The notes under the pieces were generated by a model, which did not search any database, was not told where the DNA came from, and saw only the letters and a program-made list of their open reading frames with translations. The translations under genes were made by a program, and so were the position numbers. From Kiritimatiellia bacterium (lineage in GTDB: Bacteria; Verrucomicrobiota; Kiritimatiellia; RFP12; DVOR01): DNA of 64,000 nt. How positions within the stretch are numbered: the first letter of the stretch is position 1; each line of letters opens with the position of its first letter. Where the stretch lies: NCBI GenBank assembly GCA_017531445.1, contig JAFXKZ010000002.1, positions 389,286 through 453,285 of the forward strand, in the 5' to 3' direction. Below are positions 18,789-27,243 of this stretch, piece after piece.

Positions 18789-18834
18789 ACCATATATGCC
18801 ACATACGAAGGGTGATATACACAATATCTTGTGT
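18787..18834. promoter_or_regulatory. Pair of NrdR boxes upstream of nrdD
   Basis: Box 1 ACACAATATCTTGTGT (18819-18834) matches the NrdR consensus almost perfectly. Box 2 AAACCATATATGCCAC (18787-18802) keeps the central part. Their centres are 32 bases apart, three helical turns, the spacing known for NrdR operators. nrdR itself is not in the window. Confidence 0.85.
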
Positions 18835-19072
18835 GCAGTCCAAAATACAATCCAATCAAAATCGCATAACCCATTATGTTGTAAACATTCATTTTTATTC
18901 TCAAATTTTATTTTAGTAGTAGCCCTTTTTCTTCCGGATTCCGAATCAAAATGCAACCTGCGAAAATCGGCACACCTTTGCAACCCAGACCGCCTTTATT
19001 TTGCTCATGCAGAACGATTCATTGCACTTGCGCCCGTAGAACCCGCCACCACCCTGCGTTCCCATCAATACA

Positions 19073-19105
19073 AAGGGGACACTCCCGATTCTGAAGTGCC
19101 CCCTT
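19073..19105 (-). terminator. Possible terminator after thiE
   Basis: Stem AAGGGGACACT/AGTGCCCCCTT (one mismatch) with an 11-base loop, 24 bases past the thiE stop. The following T-tract on the minus strand (TTGTATTG) is weak. Confidence 0.45.
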
Positions 19106-19128
19106 TTCAAATAAAAACGCTGAAATTA

Positions 19129-19761
19129 TCAACTGCAAGCAGCGCGCCATTTATCCTGCAACGCGCAAATCGCCGCATACGGATCATGTGATTGACAGAC
19201 GGCTCGCACAACCGAAAAATTCACCGCTCCGGCACGAATCACATCGGGCAAGCGCGCTTCATCAATCCCCCCGATCGCAACCGTCGGCCATGGCGAATGC
19301 CGCACAATCCGCCCAGCTTCCTCGACTCCGAGCACCGGATCCGGGATAGCTTTCGTCGGGGTGGCATAGACCGGTCCCACACCCGCATAATCCGGCAGAA
19401 CCGCCTTTGCCGCTTCCATTTGGGCAAACGAATGCGTTGACAAACCAAATACACGCAACTGCGGATATCGCCGCCGCGCTTCCGGTATCGGCATATCGCC
19501 CTGCCCCAGATGAACACCATCGGCTTCTACTTCCACCGCAATCGATGGATCGTCATTTACGATAAAGCGTGTCTCGGTGCCATATGTAAGCTGACGCATC
19601 CGCCGTGCCGTTGCCACGATCTGCGCACGATCGGCAGACTTCATCCGCAGCTGCACATAACGCAATCCGGCTTTTACCGCAGCTTCCGTGACGGCCTCAT
19701 AAGAGGTCACCGGATCGGTGACCACAAGGTAAAGACCAAACCGTTGATCCGAAAGTGTCAC
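19129..19761 (-). CDS. thiE: Thiamine phosphate synthase
   Basis: Couples the thiazole and pyrimidine moieties to make thiamine phosphate. A TIM barrel of about 210 residues with RYVQLRMK, FIVNDDPSIAVEVEADGVHLGQGD (diphosphate and Mg binding), the YAGVGPVYATPTK loop and VAIGGI. A GTG at 19761 is chosen because AGGTGGG sits 3 bases upstream; the longer frame reaches 19794 inside thi4. Third gene of metK-thi4-thiE. Confidence 0.92.
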   Translation of the reverse strand: MTLSDQRFGLYLVVTDPVTSYEAVTEAAVKAGLRYVQLRMKSADRAQIVATARRMRQLTYGTETRFIVNDDPSIAVEVEADGVHLGQGDMPIPEARRRYPQLRVFGLSTHSFAQMEAAKAVLPDYAGVGPVYATPTKAIPDPVLGVEEAGRIVRHSPWPTVAIGGIDEARLPDVIRAGAVNFSVVRAVCQSHDPYAAICALQDKWRAACS

Positions 19762-19771
19762 AATCCCACCT

Positions 19772-20554
19772 TTAAGCGCGCAAGTCGGCGGCAATCAGCT
19801 CTGCAACCTTTTTGCCTGATTTCAGCATCCCGCCGAAAATCGGCCCCATACGGAATCCGCCTTGTACGTTGTTTGCGGCCATTCCGGAAGCATAAAGCCC
19901 CGGATAAAGCCGCTTGGTATTGATGACGGTCGTACGCTCACCATCTTCCATCCACATCGGCTTTTCGCCCATGATTCCCCCCGTCGGCGAATCCACTTTC
20001 AGCCCGGCTTTATCCACAGCCTTGTGGACGATTTCCGAAGGATGCCCTGTACCATCAAGCACAGCACGCGCGGTTACGACCACCGGATCGACGTGCATCT
20101 CAAGTCGGCGCACGGGATTCCAATTCACAACCAAACCGCAAACAACACCTTCACGTACGCAAATATCTTCCACACACATCGTATTGAAGATCACTGCTCC
20201 GGCCTTGCGTGCTCCGAAAATCAATCCGGATGCCATCTCTACGGAGTCTAACGTATGATAGCCGTTCCCGAGATCCACGGTGGAGATATTAAAATCTTTC
20301 AAGATCGTCGTGGCGTCTTCTTGAACAACAACTTCATTGAACAGCATTCCGCCGCCCCATGTGCCTCCGCCGGGTGCTAATTTGCTCTCGAACATTGCCA
20401 CCTTGAAACCCATATCGGCAAGATACTTCGCAGCGACCAACCCGGAAGGGCCTGCGCCGACGATACCGACATCTACAGCAAGATGATTTTCAAACTTTTT
20501 GAAGAACGAACGCACAATCGCACTTGAGATTGTTTCTTCCATTACGGTGCTCAT
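19772..20554 (-). CDS. thi4: Thiamine thiazole synthase, Thi4 family (histidine type)
   Basis: Makes the thiazole precursor from NAD, glycine and sulfur. 260 residues with Rossmann motif [18 protein letters not shown] (about 29-46), the [11 protein letters not shown] glycine-rich loop and the closing [20 protein letters not shown]. In yeast Thi4 a cysteine donates its sulfur in a suicide reaction. The aligned position here appears to be His177 ([12 protein letters not shown]), as in archaeal enzymes that use free sulfide catalytically, which fits an anaerobe. The alignment was by eye. Starts 25 bases after metK with AAAGGAG upstream; thiE follows within 10 bases. Confidence 0.9.
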   Translation of the reverse strand: MSTVMEETISSAIVRSFFKKFENHLAVDVGIVGAGPSGLVAAKYLADMGFKVAMFESKLAPGGGTWGGGMLFNEVVVQEDATTILKDFNISTVDLGNGYHTLDSVEMASGLIFGARKAGAVIFNTMCVEDICVREGVVCGLVVNWNPVRRLEMHVDPVVVTARAVLDGTGHPSEIVHKAVDKAGLKVDSPTGGIMGEKPMWMEDGERTTVINTKRLYPGLYASGMAANNVQGGFRMGPIFGGMLKSGKKVAELIAADLRA

Positions 20555-20579
20555 CAGTCAAACTCCTTTTACTCATTCT

Positions 20580-21758
20580 TTACAGCAAGGCCGCCTTCAG
20601 TGCTTCTGCCCGGTCAATCCGTTCCCACGGCGCATTCGGCCGCCCGAAATGACCATACGTACAGCATTCCGAGTAGGACCATCCCTTTGGATGCGTCAGA
20701 TCCAAATCGCGAATCAACGCCGCCGGGCGGAAGTCAAAAATCTTTCCGGAGAGCAACAACTCTGCAATCTTTTCCTCTGCCACCTTGCCTGTGCCGTAAG
20801 TAGCGATGTTGATACTCATCGGACGCGCCACGCCAATGGCATACGCCACCTGAATTTCACACTTGTCTGCCAATCCTGCCGCAACAATATTCTTTGCGGC
20901 ATAACGCGCATAATAGGCCGCCGAGCGATCGACCTTTGAGGGGTCCTTGCCCGAGAATGCCCCGCCGCCATGTGCCCCGACGCCACCATAGGTATCGACA
21001 ATAATCTTCCGTCCTGTCACGCCGGAATCTCCGGCAGGTCCGCCAATCACGAAGCGTCCGGTAGGATTGATATGGAAACGCGTCCCGTTTGTCAAAAGCC
21101 CTGTCGCCGCCAGCGATTCACGGATCACCGCTTCCAAATCTTCATGAATGCGCGCTTCCGGCACATCACGCGTCTGATGTGAGCAGACAACATCTGTAAT
21201 TGCAATCGGGCGGCCACCATCGTAGAGCACCGAAACTTGCGCCTTTGCATCCGGACGCAAGTAGTCAATTGTTCCTTGATGACGCAGATGTGCCAAATCT
21301 TTCAATATCCGATGCGATGCAACCAATGGCAACGGCAGATATTCAGGGGTTTCATTCGTTGCATAACCGAACATCATCCCCTGATCGCCTGCCCCCTGCT
21401 CTTCCGGATCGCCGCGTTCAACACCCTGATTGATATCCGGCGACTGCCCGTGCAGATTGTTCACATAGGCGAAATCCAGGTAGCTGAATCCTTCCGCAGG
21501 ATCATCATACCCAATCCGCTGAATCACCTCTGCTGCGATCGCTTTTGTATTGATTGTCTCAAAACCTTTGCAGGTGATTTCACCCAAATTGACCACCAGG
21601 TTGGTGCCGACAGCCGTCTCACACGCCACATGGGCACGGTCATCCAAAGCCAAACAAGCGTCCAACACTGCATCGGAAATCGCATCTGCGACTTTATCGG
21701 GATGCCCCTCTGAAACCGATTCCGAGGTGTAGACATGACGAGTATTCAACTTACTCAT
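20580..21758 (-). CDS. metK: S-adenosylmethionine synthase
   Basis: Forms SAM from methionine and ATP. 392 residues of standard length. SESVSEGHPDKVADAISDAVLD at the N-terminus carries the ATP-binding GHPDK; GAGDQGMMFGYATNETPEY and GGGAFSGKDPSKVDRSAAY are the other two family signatures. AAAGGA lies 6 bases before the ATG. Its leader of about 134 nt contains a strong-SD mini-ORF and a nested hairpin. Heads an apparent metK-thi4-thiE operon. Confidence 0.97.
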   Translation of the reverse strand: MSKLNTRHVYTSESVSEGHPDKVADAISDAVLDACLALDDRAHVACETAVGTNLVVNLGEITCKGFETINTKAIAAEVIQRIGYDDPAEGFSYLDFAYVNNLHGQSPDINQGVERGDPEEQGAGDQGMMFGYATNETPEYLPLPLVASHRILKDLAHLRHQGTIDYLRPDAKAQVSVLYDGGRPIAITDVVCSHQTRDVPEARIHEDLEAVIRESLAATGLLTNGTRFHINPTGRFVIGGPAGDSGVTGRKIIVDTYGGVGAHGGGAFSGKDPSKVDRSAAYYARYAAKNIVAAGLADKCEIQVAYAIGVARPMSINIATYGTGKVAEEKIAELLLSGKIFDFRPAALIRDLDLTHPKGWSYSECCTYGHFGRPNAPWERIDRAEALKAALL

Positions 21759-21770
21759 GAATTCCTTTCC

Positions 21771-21830
21771 GGACTCAACCCGGCATCGGTCATTGCCTAC
21801 CGCCGATGCGCATTGAGTGCCTCCTTTTTA
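21771..21830 (-). promoter_or_regulatory. Structured metK leader with 7-codon upstream ORF
   Basis: On the minus strand GGAGG (21820-21824) is followed 6 bases later by ATG (21813) opening a 7-codon frame (Met-Arg-Ile-Gly-Gly-Arg-Gln) that stops at TGA (21790-21792). The frame lies inside a nested hairpin: inner stem GCATCGG/CCGATGC, outer stem ACTCAA/TTGAGT. The outer 3' arm overlaps the alternative stem CCGG-GTTGAGT-CCGG just before the metK Shine-Dalgarno. It matches no SAM riboswitch class I could recall. Confidence 0.5.
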
Positions 21831-21898
21831 GCGTTCAAGTCTTCTTTCATCTGCGTCCGCAAGCCGGAGAGCTTTCAAATCAACGCAAATGTCTCATC

Positions 21899-21904
21899 AT
21901 TATA
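21899..21904 (-). promoter_or_regulatory. -10 element of metK operon
   Basis: Consensus TATAAT on the minus strand about 140 bases before metK. No convincing -35 hexamer at 16-18 bases. Confidence 0.5.
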
Positions 21905-21962
21905 TCAAAAATCCCACGCTGCTACACGCCAATGCTCAACACGCCAGCTGAAAGTGCCCGGC

Positions 21963-22060
21963 AACATCGCCGACATTGACCTGAAACATCGCCCATCTTC
22001 AATCGCAACATCGGCGATATCACGCGGTAACATCGGCGATGTTCAAACCTACATGGGCGA
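21963..22060. repeat. Intergenic repeat cluster, AACATCGGCGAT family (copy b)
   Basis: Contains AACATCGCCGAC (21963), AACATCGCCCAT (21985), AACATCGGCGAT (22007), the near-palindrome AACATCGGCGATGTT (22029) and ACATGGGCGA (22051), in the 400-base gap between metK and the acyltransferase-like gene. Confidence 0.7.
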
Positions 22061-22163
22061 ACGCTCCGAAAATCATTCGCCCATACGCCCGATTGATTCC
22101 ATCTGTCATCCTGAATCGCGCTACGGCACAGTGCCACATTCTTTTGCGTATTCTTTCCGCCTC

Positions 22164-23363
22164 TCACCCCAAATTGTTTGAATGGCCTTGTCCGGGATGC
22201 GATTGCTTTCCGGGGAGTTGCAATTGCCGCACAGCAGAACGCAACAGCCAAACCGTACACCAGAGCAACAACAGTGCGCCGGCCGAGCAAACCAGGGCAT
22301 GCACGTTCTGATTTTCAGTTATGGCGCAAGTGATTCCACTCAAAAGACGCCATGCCGCCACGCGGAAGTCAAACAGTTTCGGTAACAGGTAGAACCAGAG
22401 CGCAGCGGTGCCCAGAAACACGATCGGATAATGCCAGCGGCTTTGTTTGAAGAGAGGCGTCATCAGATAAACAACCGAGCAGAAAAGCAACGTCCACCCC
22501 CCGGCAACGCAAATATAGCTTGCCGTCCATAATTTCTTGATAAGCGGCACCCAATCCGTCGCCACATACCCCGCCACAAGCAAAAATGCGCCCGCTGCCA
22601 TCAAATAAACAGCCTTACAGTTCCGATGCGTTCGCAGGAAGTCTGCCAGAAGCATCCCCAGATAGGCCGTCATTGCGGCTCCGAGTGTTGAAACAAATCC
22701 CTCGGGATCCAAGCCGTCAATTGCGCTTGCATCCGGGCGTCCGGGCAAAAACGTGCGATCAATTGTCCCTGCCCAGTTCCCCGACATCTCATACGCGCCA
22801 TCGCCTCCGCAAAGCGCAAACAGACCGACATACATCAAAAGTCCGCCCGGAAAGAACACCCAACGCCACTTCAACGGTAATGCAACATACGGAATCGCCG
22901 CCAGATAGACGCCCAAGCCGATCCGCGCCAACACACTTGCGTAGCGAATCTCATGTAAATCCGTTGCCTGCAATGCACCATTGTAAAAAATCCCCAGCGC
23001 AATTAAAAGCAGGGTGCGAACGGTTAAACGCCACCATCGCCAAATGAACGTACGCCCCATGGCACACTGTTTCTGCCACGCATAAGTAAACGCGGCACCG
23101 GAAACAAGAAGAAATGTCGGGAAAATCGCATCGTAAAACGTGAATCCCTCCCATTGGGCATGACCCAATTGCGAACGCATCCATGCGCAACCCGGAAAAT
23201 CAGGAAAACAAAGGCAAAGAGCCAGAAGAAGTGCATCCCCTCCGGCAATGAAAAACATACTCCATCCACGCACAACATCCAGCATCACAACCCGGCCATT
23301 GGCCGAGTCTCCCTTTTTTTCTGCCGCGTTCTGCATCCATTCACCTGTGGTTTCCGTTTCCAT
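22164..23363 (-). CDS. DUF5009/HGSNAT-like membrane acyltransferase family protein
   Basis: Polytopic membrane protein of about 400 residues with roughly ten helices. The N-terminal signature MLDVVRGWSMFFIAGGD and the following WEGFTFYDAIFPTFLLVSGA match bacterial relatives of heparan-alpha-glucosaminide N-acetyltransferase (DUF1624/DUF5009), thought to acetylate sugars across the membrane; substrate unknown. ATG 23363 is preferred over a TTG at 23414; AGGG lies upstream. A paralogue lies at 51427. Confidence 0.8.
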   Translation of the reverse strand: METETTGEWMQNAAEKKGDSANGRVVMLDVVRGWSMFFIAGGDALLLALCLCFPDFPGCAWMRSQLGHAQWEGFTFYDAIFPTFLLVSGAAFTYAWQKQCAMGRTFIWRWWRLTVRTLLLIALGIFYNGALQATDLHEIRYASVLARIGLGVYLAAIPYVALPLKWRWVFFPGGLLMYVGLFALCGGDGAYEMSGNWAGTIDRTFLPGRPDASAIDGLDPEGFVSTLGAAMTAYLGMLLADFLRTHRNCKAVYLMAAGAFLLVAGYVATDWVPLIKKLWTASYICVAGGWTLLFCSVVYLMTPLFKQSRWHYPIVFLGTAALWFYLLPKLFDFRVAAWRLLSGITCAITENQNVHALVCSAGALLLLWCTVWLLRSAVRQLQLPGKQSHPGQGHSNNLG

Positions 23364-23503
23364 CTTAATTACCCTTACACGTCCGCCCTCATCGGATGAG
23401 CAATTCTTTTTCAACGCTATTCACTTCGATTTAAGACCCGAACACACGCCTTTTAAGGATTAAATCCTGATACACAAATATGAAAGCGTGTGCAACTTTA
23501 CGC

Positions 23504-24583
23504 TCATGCCTGCCGCCGAGCAGAAGGTCGCCGGGCGACAATACGCAAAAGCACAGGTTCAATAATGGCCCACGGTTCTTGCTCTGTGGTATCCACCAAC
23601 TTAAAGCGCATCTCCACTGCATAATGCCGTGCCGCACGAAGTTCCGTCAAAGAATAACGCTTCACCGCCTCAACCGCCTTGGTAAGCGCAAAGCTTTTCA
23701 GACGCGCCAACCGCAGGGGGACTTGCTCTGATGGGATTGTCCACTGTCCATTCACCAACCAGTGACGTTCAATTGCATCTGCAAGTGCGCACCAATCATT
23801 CAAGGTATTCAGCACCACTGCAGCGGCAGGGAACGCGGCATTTTTATCGATCCTCAAACGTTCCACCGCCCGAACGAGCTGCGTCGCGGAACGCACTTGC
23901 AATGCCGTGATCAAATCATAGGGTTCTCCTCCGACAGCCGCAGAGGTAATCGCCTCCACATCGGCAAGCGTAATCTCCTTTTGCGTATGCCCCACATACG
24001 TTTTCAATTTTTCCAATTCCGACATCAACGTGCGGCTGTCTGCACCAACCCGTTGGACAAACGCACTTTGCACCGGACGGGAAAGTGTGACACCACAGGC
24101 TTTCATCAAGGGTTCCAACCGTTCCAAAGCGACCTTTTCCAAATTGAACGATCGCACTTCTGCACCGCAAATCTCCAATTTCCCATGCACCGCAATCCAT
24201 TTGGCGAAACGGCTTGTCTGCGGAAACGAATCGGTTGTAATGATCAAGTGATGCCCTTCGGGCAGTGGCGTTGTTTGCAGATTTTCACAGAATGCTGCAA
24301 CGGCATCTTTGGCCGCCTGCGCCTCGACCGATTTGTTTTTTACACCGGGCAGGAAATTGGCATCGCGCAACCAAACCACTTTTCCCCCACCGAAAAAGCT
24401 TTCGGTAAACAACGCCTCCTCCGCACGATTCAAAGACATTAAGACGTCATCACACTTCTCACACCGCGCCTCAATCGTCTCCAACCCGAAATCACGATCC
24501 GCCAGCGGGACGAGTTTATCGATGATTTGCTTTGCCCCCTCCGTCTTCAAATATTCATCTACCCCGGCAAAAATAAAAATCAT
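23504..24583 (-). CDS. holA: DNA polymerase III subunit delta
   Basis: Clamp-loader delta subunit that opens the beta clamp. About 359 residues. It begins MIFIFAGVDEYLKTEGAK, has FFGGGKVVWLRDANFLPG, the central GADSRTLMSELEKLKTYVG and the C-terminal collar domain (QLVRAVERLRIDKNAAFPAA). Start at 24583 because the family starts with this strand; the frame extends to 24658 without support. Lies about 80 bases after kdsD. Confidence 0.85.
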   Translation of the reverse strand: MIFIFAGVDEYLKTEGAKQIIDKLVPLADRDFGLETIEARCEKCDDVLMSLNRAEEALFTESFFGGGKVVWLRDANFLPGVKNKSVEAQAAKDAVAAFCENLQTTPLPEGHHLIITTDSFPQTSRFAKWIAVHGKLEICGAEVRSFNLEKVALERLEPLMKACGVTLSRPVQSAFVQRVGADSRTLMSELEKLKTYVGHTQKEITLADVEAITSAAVGGEPYDLITALQVRSATQLVRAVERLRIDKNAAFPAAAVVLNTLNDWCALADAIERHWLVNGQWTIPSEQVPLRLARLKSFALTKAVEAVKRYSLTELRAARHYAVEMRFKLVDTTEQEPWAIIEPVLLRIVARRPSARRQA

Positions 24584-24662
24584 TCTCTCCGTCCTTGCAA
24601 ATAAAAAGCGCGTGTCTTCGGAGCAACGCCCCTCCACACGCGCCAAAAGAACCGTCACAAAC

Positions 24663-25646
24663 TTAAAGGATCTTCATGCGCGGCAGATCCTGGATGTCAA
24701 TCGTTCCAACGAGACATCCCTCGGCATCAACCACCGGAAGATCGTCCACCTTGTGATGCTCAAAGATGTGAAGCACTTCAACAGCCAATGCACCCAACGA
24801 GACCGAAATGGGATTGTGAATCATCACTTCGGTAAGTTTACGCGCCATCGGCGCAGATGCCGGATCTGAAAGAAGACGACGCAAATCCCCATCAGTAAAG
24901 ATTCCGAGCAACTTTCCTGCCGCATCCACCACACAAGCGCAACCGGATTTTGCAGATGTCATAGCGACCACCGCGTCCTGAACCGTCGCGCTCTCTGTCA
25001 ACGAAACCAGACGATCACCCGTGCGCATGATATCCTTCACGCGGAATAACAACGCTCTGCCAATTGCGCCGGCAGGATGATACAGCGCGAAATTCTCCTT
25101 CTTAAATCCACGAGCCTCCAATAATACCATCGCAAGTGCATCACCCAACGCAAGCGTAGCGGTAGTAGAAGTGGTCGGGGCCATGTTGAACGGGCACGCT
25201 TCCGGACCACAATCAATGTAGTATACCCAGTCGGAATCCTTTGCCAACGAAGACGTTTTGTTTCCTGTCATTCCGATAATCTTTACGCCTATGCGCCGCA
25301 AAGAAGGCAACAACCGGATAACTTCATCCGATTCACCGGAAAAACTGATCGCCAATACGATATCTTTTTCCGTTACCATTCCCAAATCGCCATGCATTGC
25401 TTGGACAGGATTGAGCAAGACAGCGGTCGTCCCGGTGCTTGCCATTGTTGCAGCAATCTTCTCGCCCACATGGATATTCTTGCCGACACCGGTTACAACC
25501 AGTTTACCTCCCTGCTCCAACGTCGTTAAAATTGCCTTGGCAATCTCGCAAAAGGTTGCATCCAATCCAGCATCCGTCTTATGCAGACCGTCAATTTCAG
25601 TCGCAATAACTTCATGCGCACGCGCCAGCATCTCATCATTTGTCAT
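24663..25646 (-). CDS. kdsD: D-arabinose-5-phosphate isomerase, KdsD/GutQ family
   Basis: Converts ribulose 5-phosphate to arabinose 5-phosphate for Kdo of lipopolysaccharide. About 327 residues: SIS domain (VVTGVGKNIHVGEKIAATMA, SFSGESDEVI) followed by two CBS domains (MRTGDRLVSLTESATVQDAV and VEVLHIFEHHKVDDLPVVD). Start at 25646 with GGAGGA eight bases upstream. The upstream stop of the DtxR-like gene is 26 bases before the start. Confidence 0.9.
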   Translation of the reverse strand: MTNDEMLARAHEVIATEIDGLHKTDAGLDATFCEIAKAILTTLEQGGKLVVTGVGKNIHVGEKIAATMASTGTTAVLLNPVQAMHGDLGMVTEKDIVLAISFSGESDEVIRLLPSLRRIGVKIIGMTGNKTSSLAKDSDWVYYIDCGPEACPFNMAPTTSTTATLALGDALAMVLLEARGFKKENFALYHPAGAIGRALLFRVKDIMRTGDRLVSLTESATVQDAVVAMTSAKSGCACVVDAAGKLLGIFTDGDLRRLLSDPASAPMARKLTEVMIHNPISVSLGALAVEVLHIFEHHKVDDLPVVDAEGCLVGTIDIQDLPRMKIL

Positions 25647-25671
25647 GGTCAGATTCCTCCGGAAAATCAAC

Positions 25672-26139
25672 TTAACAGTGTTCAATTTCAGACAAGGCTT
25701 GTTTCAAACGCTGTCCAAGCGTCCGTCCACAATCCTCCTCCATAAAAAGGTTATTCAATGCTTCCAAACGCGCAATCAACTGCTCATCAATCACGTGTTC
25801 CATCCGGCAAGCCGTCTTCCCAGCATCACCTTCCGGCAACAAAAGCACGCTATTCAGAAACGTTTTCAGCACCTTGTGCCGATGAATTACGCGCGCAGCA
25901 GCAGCCGTTCCCGCCTCTGTAAGCGTAACAGGATAACTGGAATCATAGTTAAGATAACCATTCCGGCGCAAGACACCAAGCGCATTCGTTACCGATGGCA
26001 TCTTCACTTTCAGACGACGTGCAATCTCACTCGTGTGGGCATGCCCATGCGGATCTTCGTCAATCAATTCCTTAATGGCTTCCAAATAATCCTCAAGGCT
26101 AGCCGTCAATTCAAATGGTTTTCCAGCAGATGGACTCAT
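25672..26139 (-). CDS. DtxR/MntR-family metal-dependent regulator
   Basis: 155 residues with the family layout: N-terminal winged helix (SLEDYLEAIKELI, EIARRLKVKMPSVTNALGVL, GYLNYDSSYPVTLTEAG) and the metal-binding dimerisation domain (HRHKVLKTFL with the CRMEHVIDE motif carrying Cys, Glu and His ligands). No SH3-like third domain, so closer to MntR than DtxR. GGAG precedes the ATG. No metal transporter is adjacent; the downstream gene is kdsD. Confidence 0.88.
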   Translation of the reverse strand: MSPSAGKPFELTASLEDYLEAIKELIDEDPHGHAHTSEIARRLKVKMPSVTNALGVLRRNGYLNYDSSYPVTLTEAGTAAAARVIHRHKVLKTFLNSVLLLPEGDAGKTACRMEHVIDEQLIARLEALNNLFMEEDCGRTLGQRLKQALSEIEHC

Positions 26140-26183
26140 TGCACTACTCCAACGTTACGACTACTATATCAAAAAAATAAGCC

Positions 26184-27239
26184 TTATGCCACCGAGGAAA
26201 GAATCAAACCGCAAGCAAGAAGCCAGAGCATACCGGTTGCCAAAAGCAACGGATCCCGCAAAAAAAGCACTTCCGGGATTCCTGCGCGTTGTTCCTGATA
26301 GGTCAATCGCAAGTAGCGGAAAAGACCTAACAACACCAATGGAAGCGTGTAAATCAACCGATCTGTCCCGAAACACACAATCGTCCGTTCCGTCAATGTG
26401 TACAACGCATAACAGGCAATCGTCACCGATGCGACAATGCCTATTTGAAAGTCGAGGATGCGCGGTTCTATCGTTGAAGTTGCAGAAAATCCTTTGATGA
26501 AATAAAGGCTTCTGCGCTTGCACAATGCCACAAAGTATGCGCCGAAAAAGACACAGAGAATCAACCACGCAGAAACCGTGACTTCAACAATGCACGCCCC
26601 TGCAACAGCGCGTAGGATAAACCCTATCGCGAGAAGAATCGCCCCGCAATCCGGTATGCGCCGTGCAACAAATGTGTACAGAAGTTGCAATACGCTATAG
26701 GCAATGCAGACATAGAAGAACGAGCGATGTCCGTGTGAAAATCCGAGCCAGGCGGCTAATGACATCCCGCCGGAAAAACAACCTGTCGCGAGAAGAATTG
26801 CAGCACTCAACGACACTTTTCGCGCAGCGATCGGGCGCATTTGCTTTACAGGATGCGCCCGATCGCCCGCAACATCGCAGAGGTCGTTGATTACGTAGGA
26901 CGATGCCGACAAGAGGACAAAAGAAACGATTGCAAGCCCTAATGTCTCCTGCAGTGCAACGGGGTTTTCCTTAATCATCCGCTGGAACACGCCTCCAACC
27001 TGCGAACGATCAAAGTAAGCAAAGAACGGTGCTGCCAAGAGAAGCAGATTTTTCACCCATTGCATCGGGCGCAGACATTTCAGCAAGTCTGCCAGCCGAT
27101 TGGTATAAAGAGCCTCGCATCCACTGTAGTCCGACCAATCGGCACTCTCGCCAAACGTTCGTGCCCCGCCTTTGCGTGGTTTGGCACTCCGATGATACAC
27201 GCGCCCCGATGAGGCGTGATTCCGCTGATAATTGGCCAT
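26184..27239 (-). CDS. UbiA-family prenyltransferase, similar to decaprenyl-phosphate phosphoribosyltransferase
   Basis: 351-residue membrane protein with a soluble N-terminal stretch of about 45 residues and about nine helices. The Asp-rich motif NDLCDVAGDRAHPVKQMRP is characteristic of the Rv3806c-like branch, which attaches phosphoribose to polyprenyl phosphate; LRPMQWVKNLLLLAAPFFA is also typical. Product could feed cell-envelope glycan synthesis. Starts shortly after rho with AGGAG upstream. Confidence 0.82.
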   Translation of the reverse strand: MANYQRNHASSGRVYHRSAKPRKGGARTFGESADWSDYSGCEALYTNRLADLLKCLRPMQWVKNLLLLAAPFFAYFDRSQVGGVFQRMIKENPVALQETLGLAIVSFVLLSASSYVINDLCDVAGDRAHPVKQMRPIAARKVSLSAAILLATGCFSGGMSLAAWLGFSHGHRSFFYVCIAYSVLQLLYTFVARRIPDCGAILLAIGFILRAVAGACIVEVTVSAWLILCVFFGAYFVALCKRRSLYFIKGFSATSTIEPRILDFQIGIVASVTIACYALYTLTERTIVCFGTDRLIYTLPLVLLGLFRYLRLTYQEQRAGIPEVLFLRDPLLLATGMLWLLACGLILSSVA

Positions 27240-27243
27240 CGGC

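Noticed and set aside
21759..22163. Known SAM or TPP riboswitch upstream of metK-thi4-thiE
   Set aside because: The conserved cores I know for SAM-I, SAM-II, SAM-III and TPP riboswitches were not found; only a small hairpin with a mini-ORF is present.
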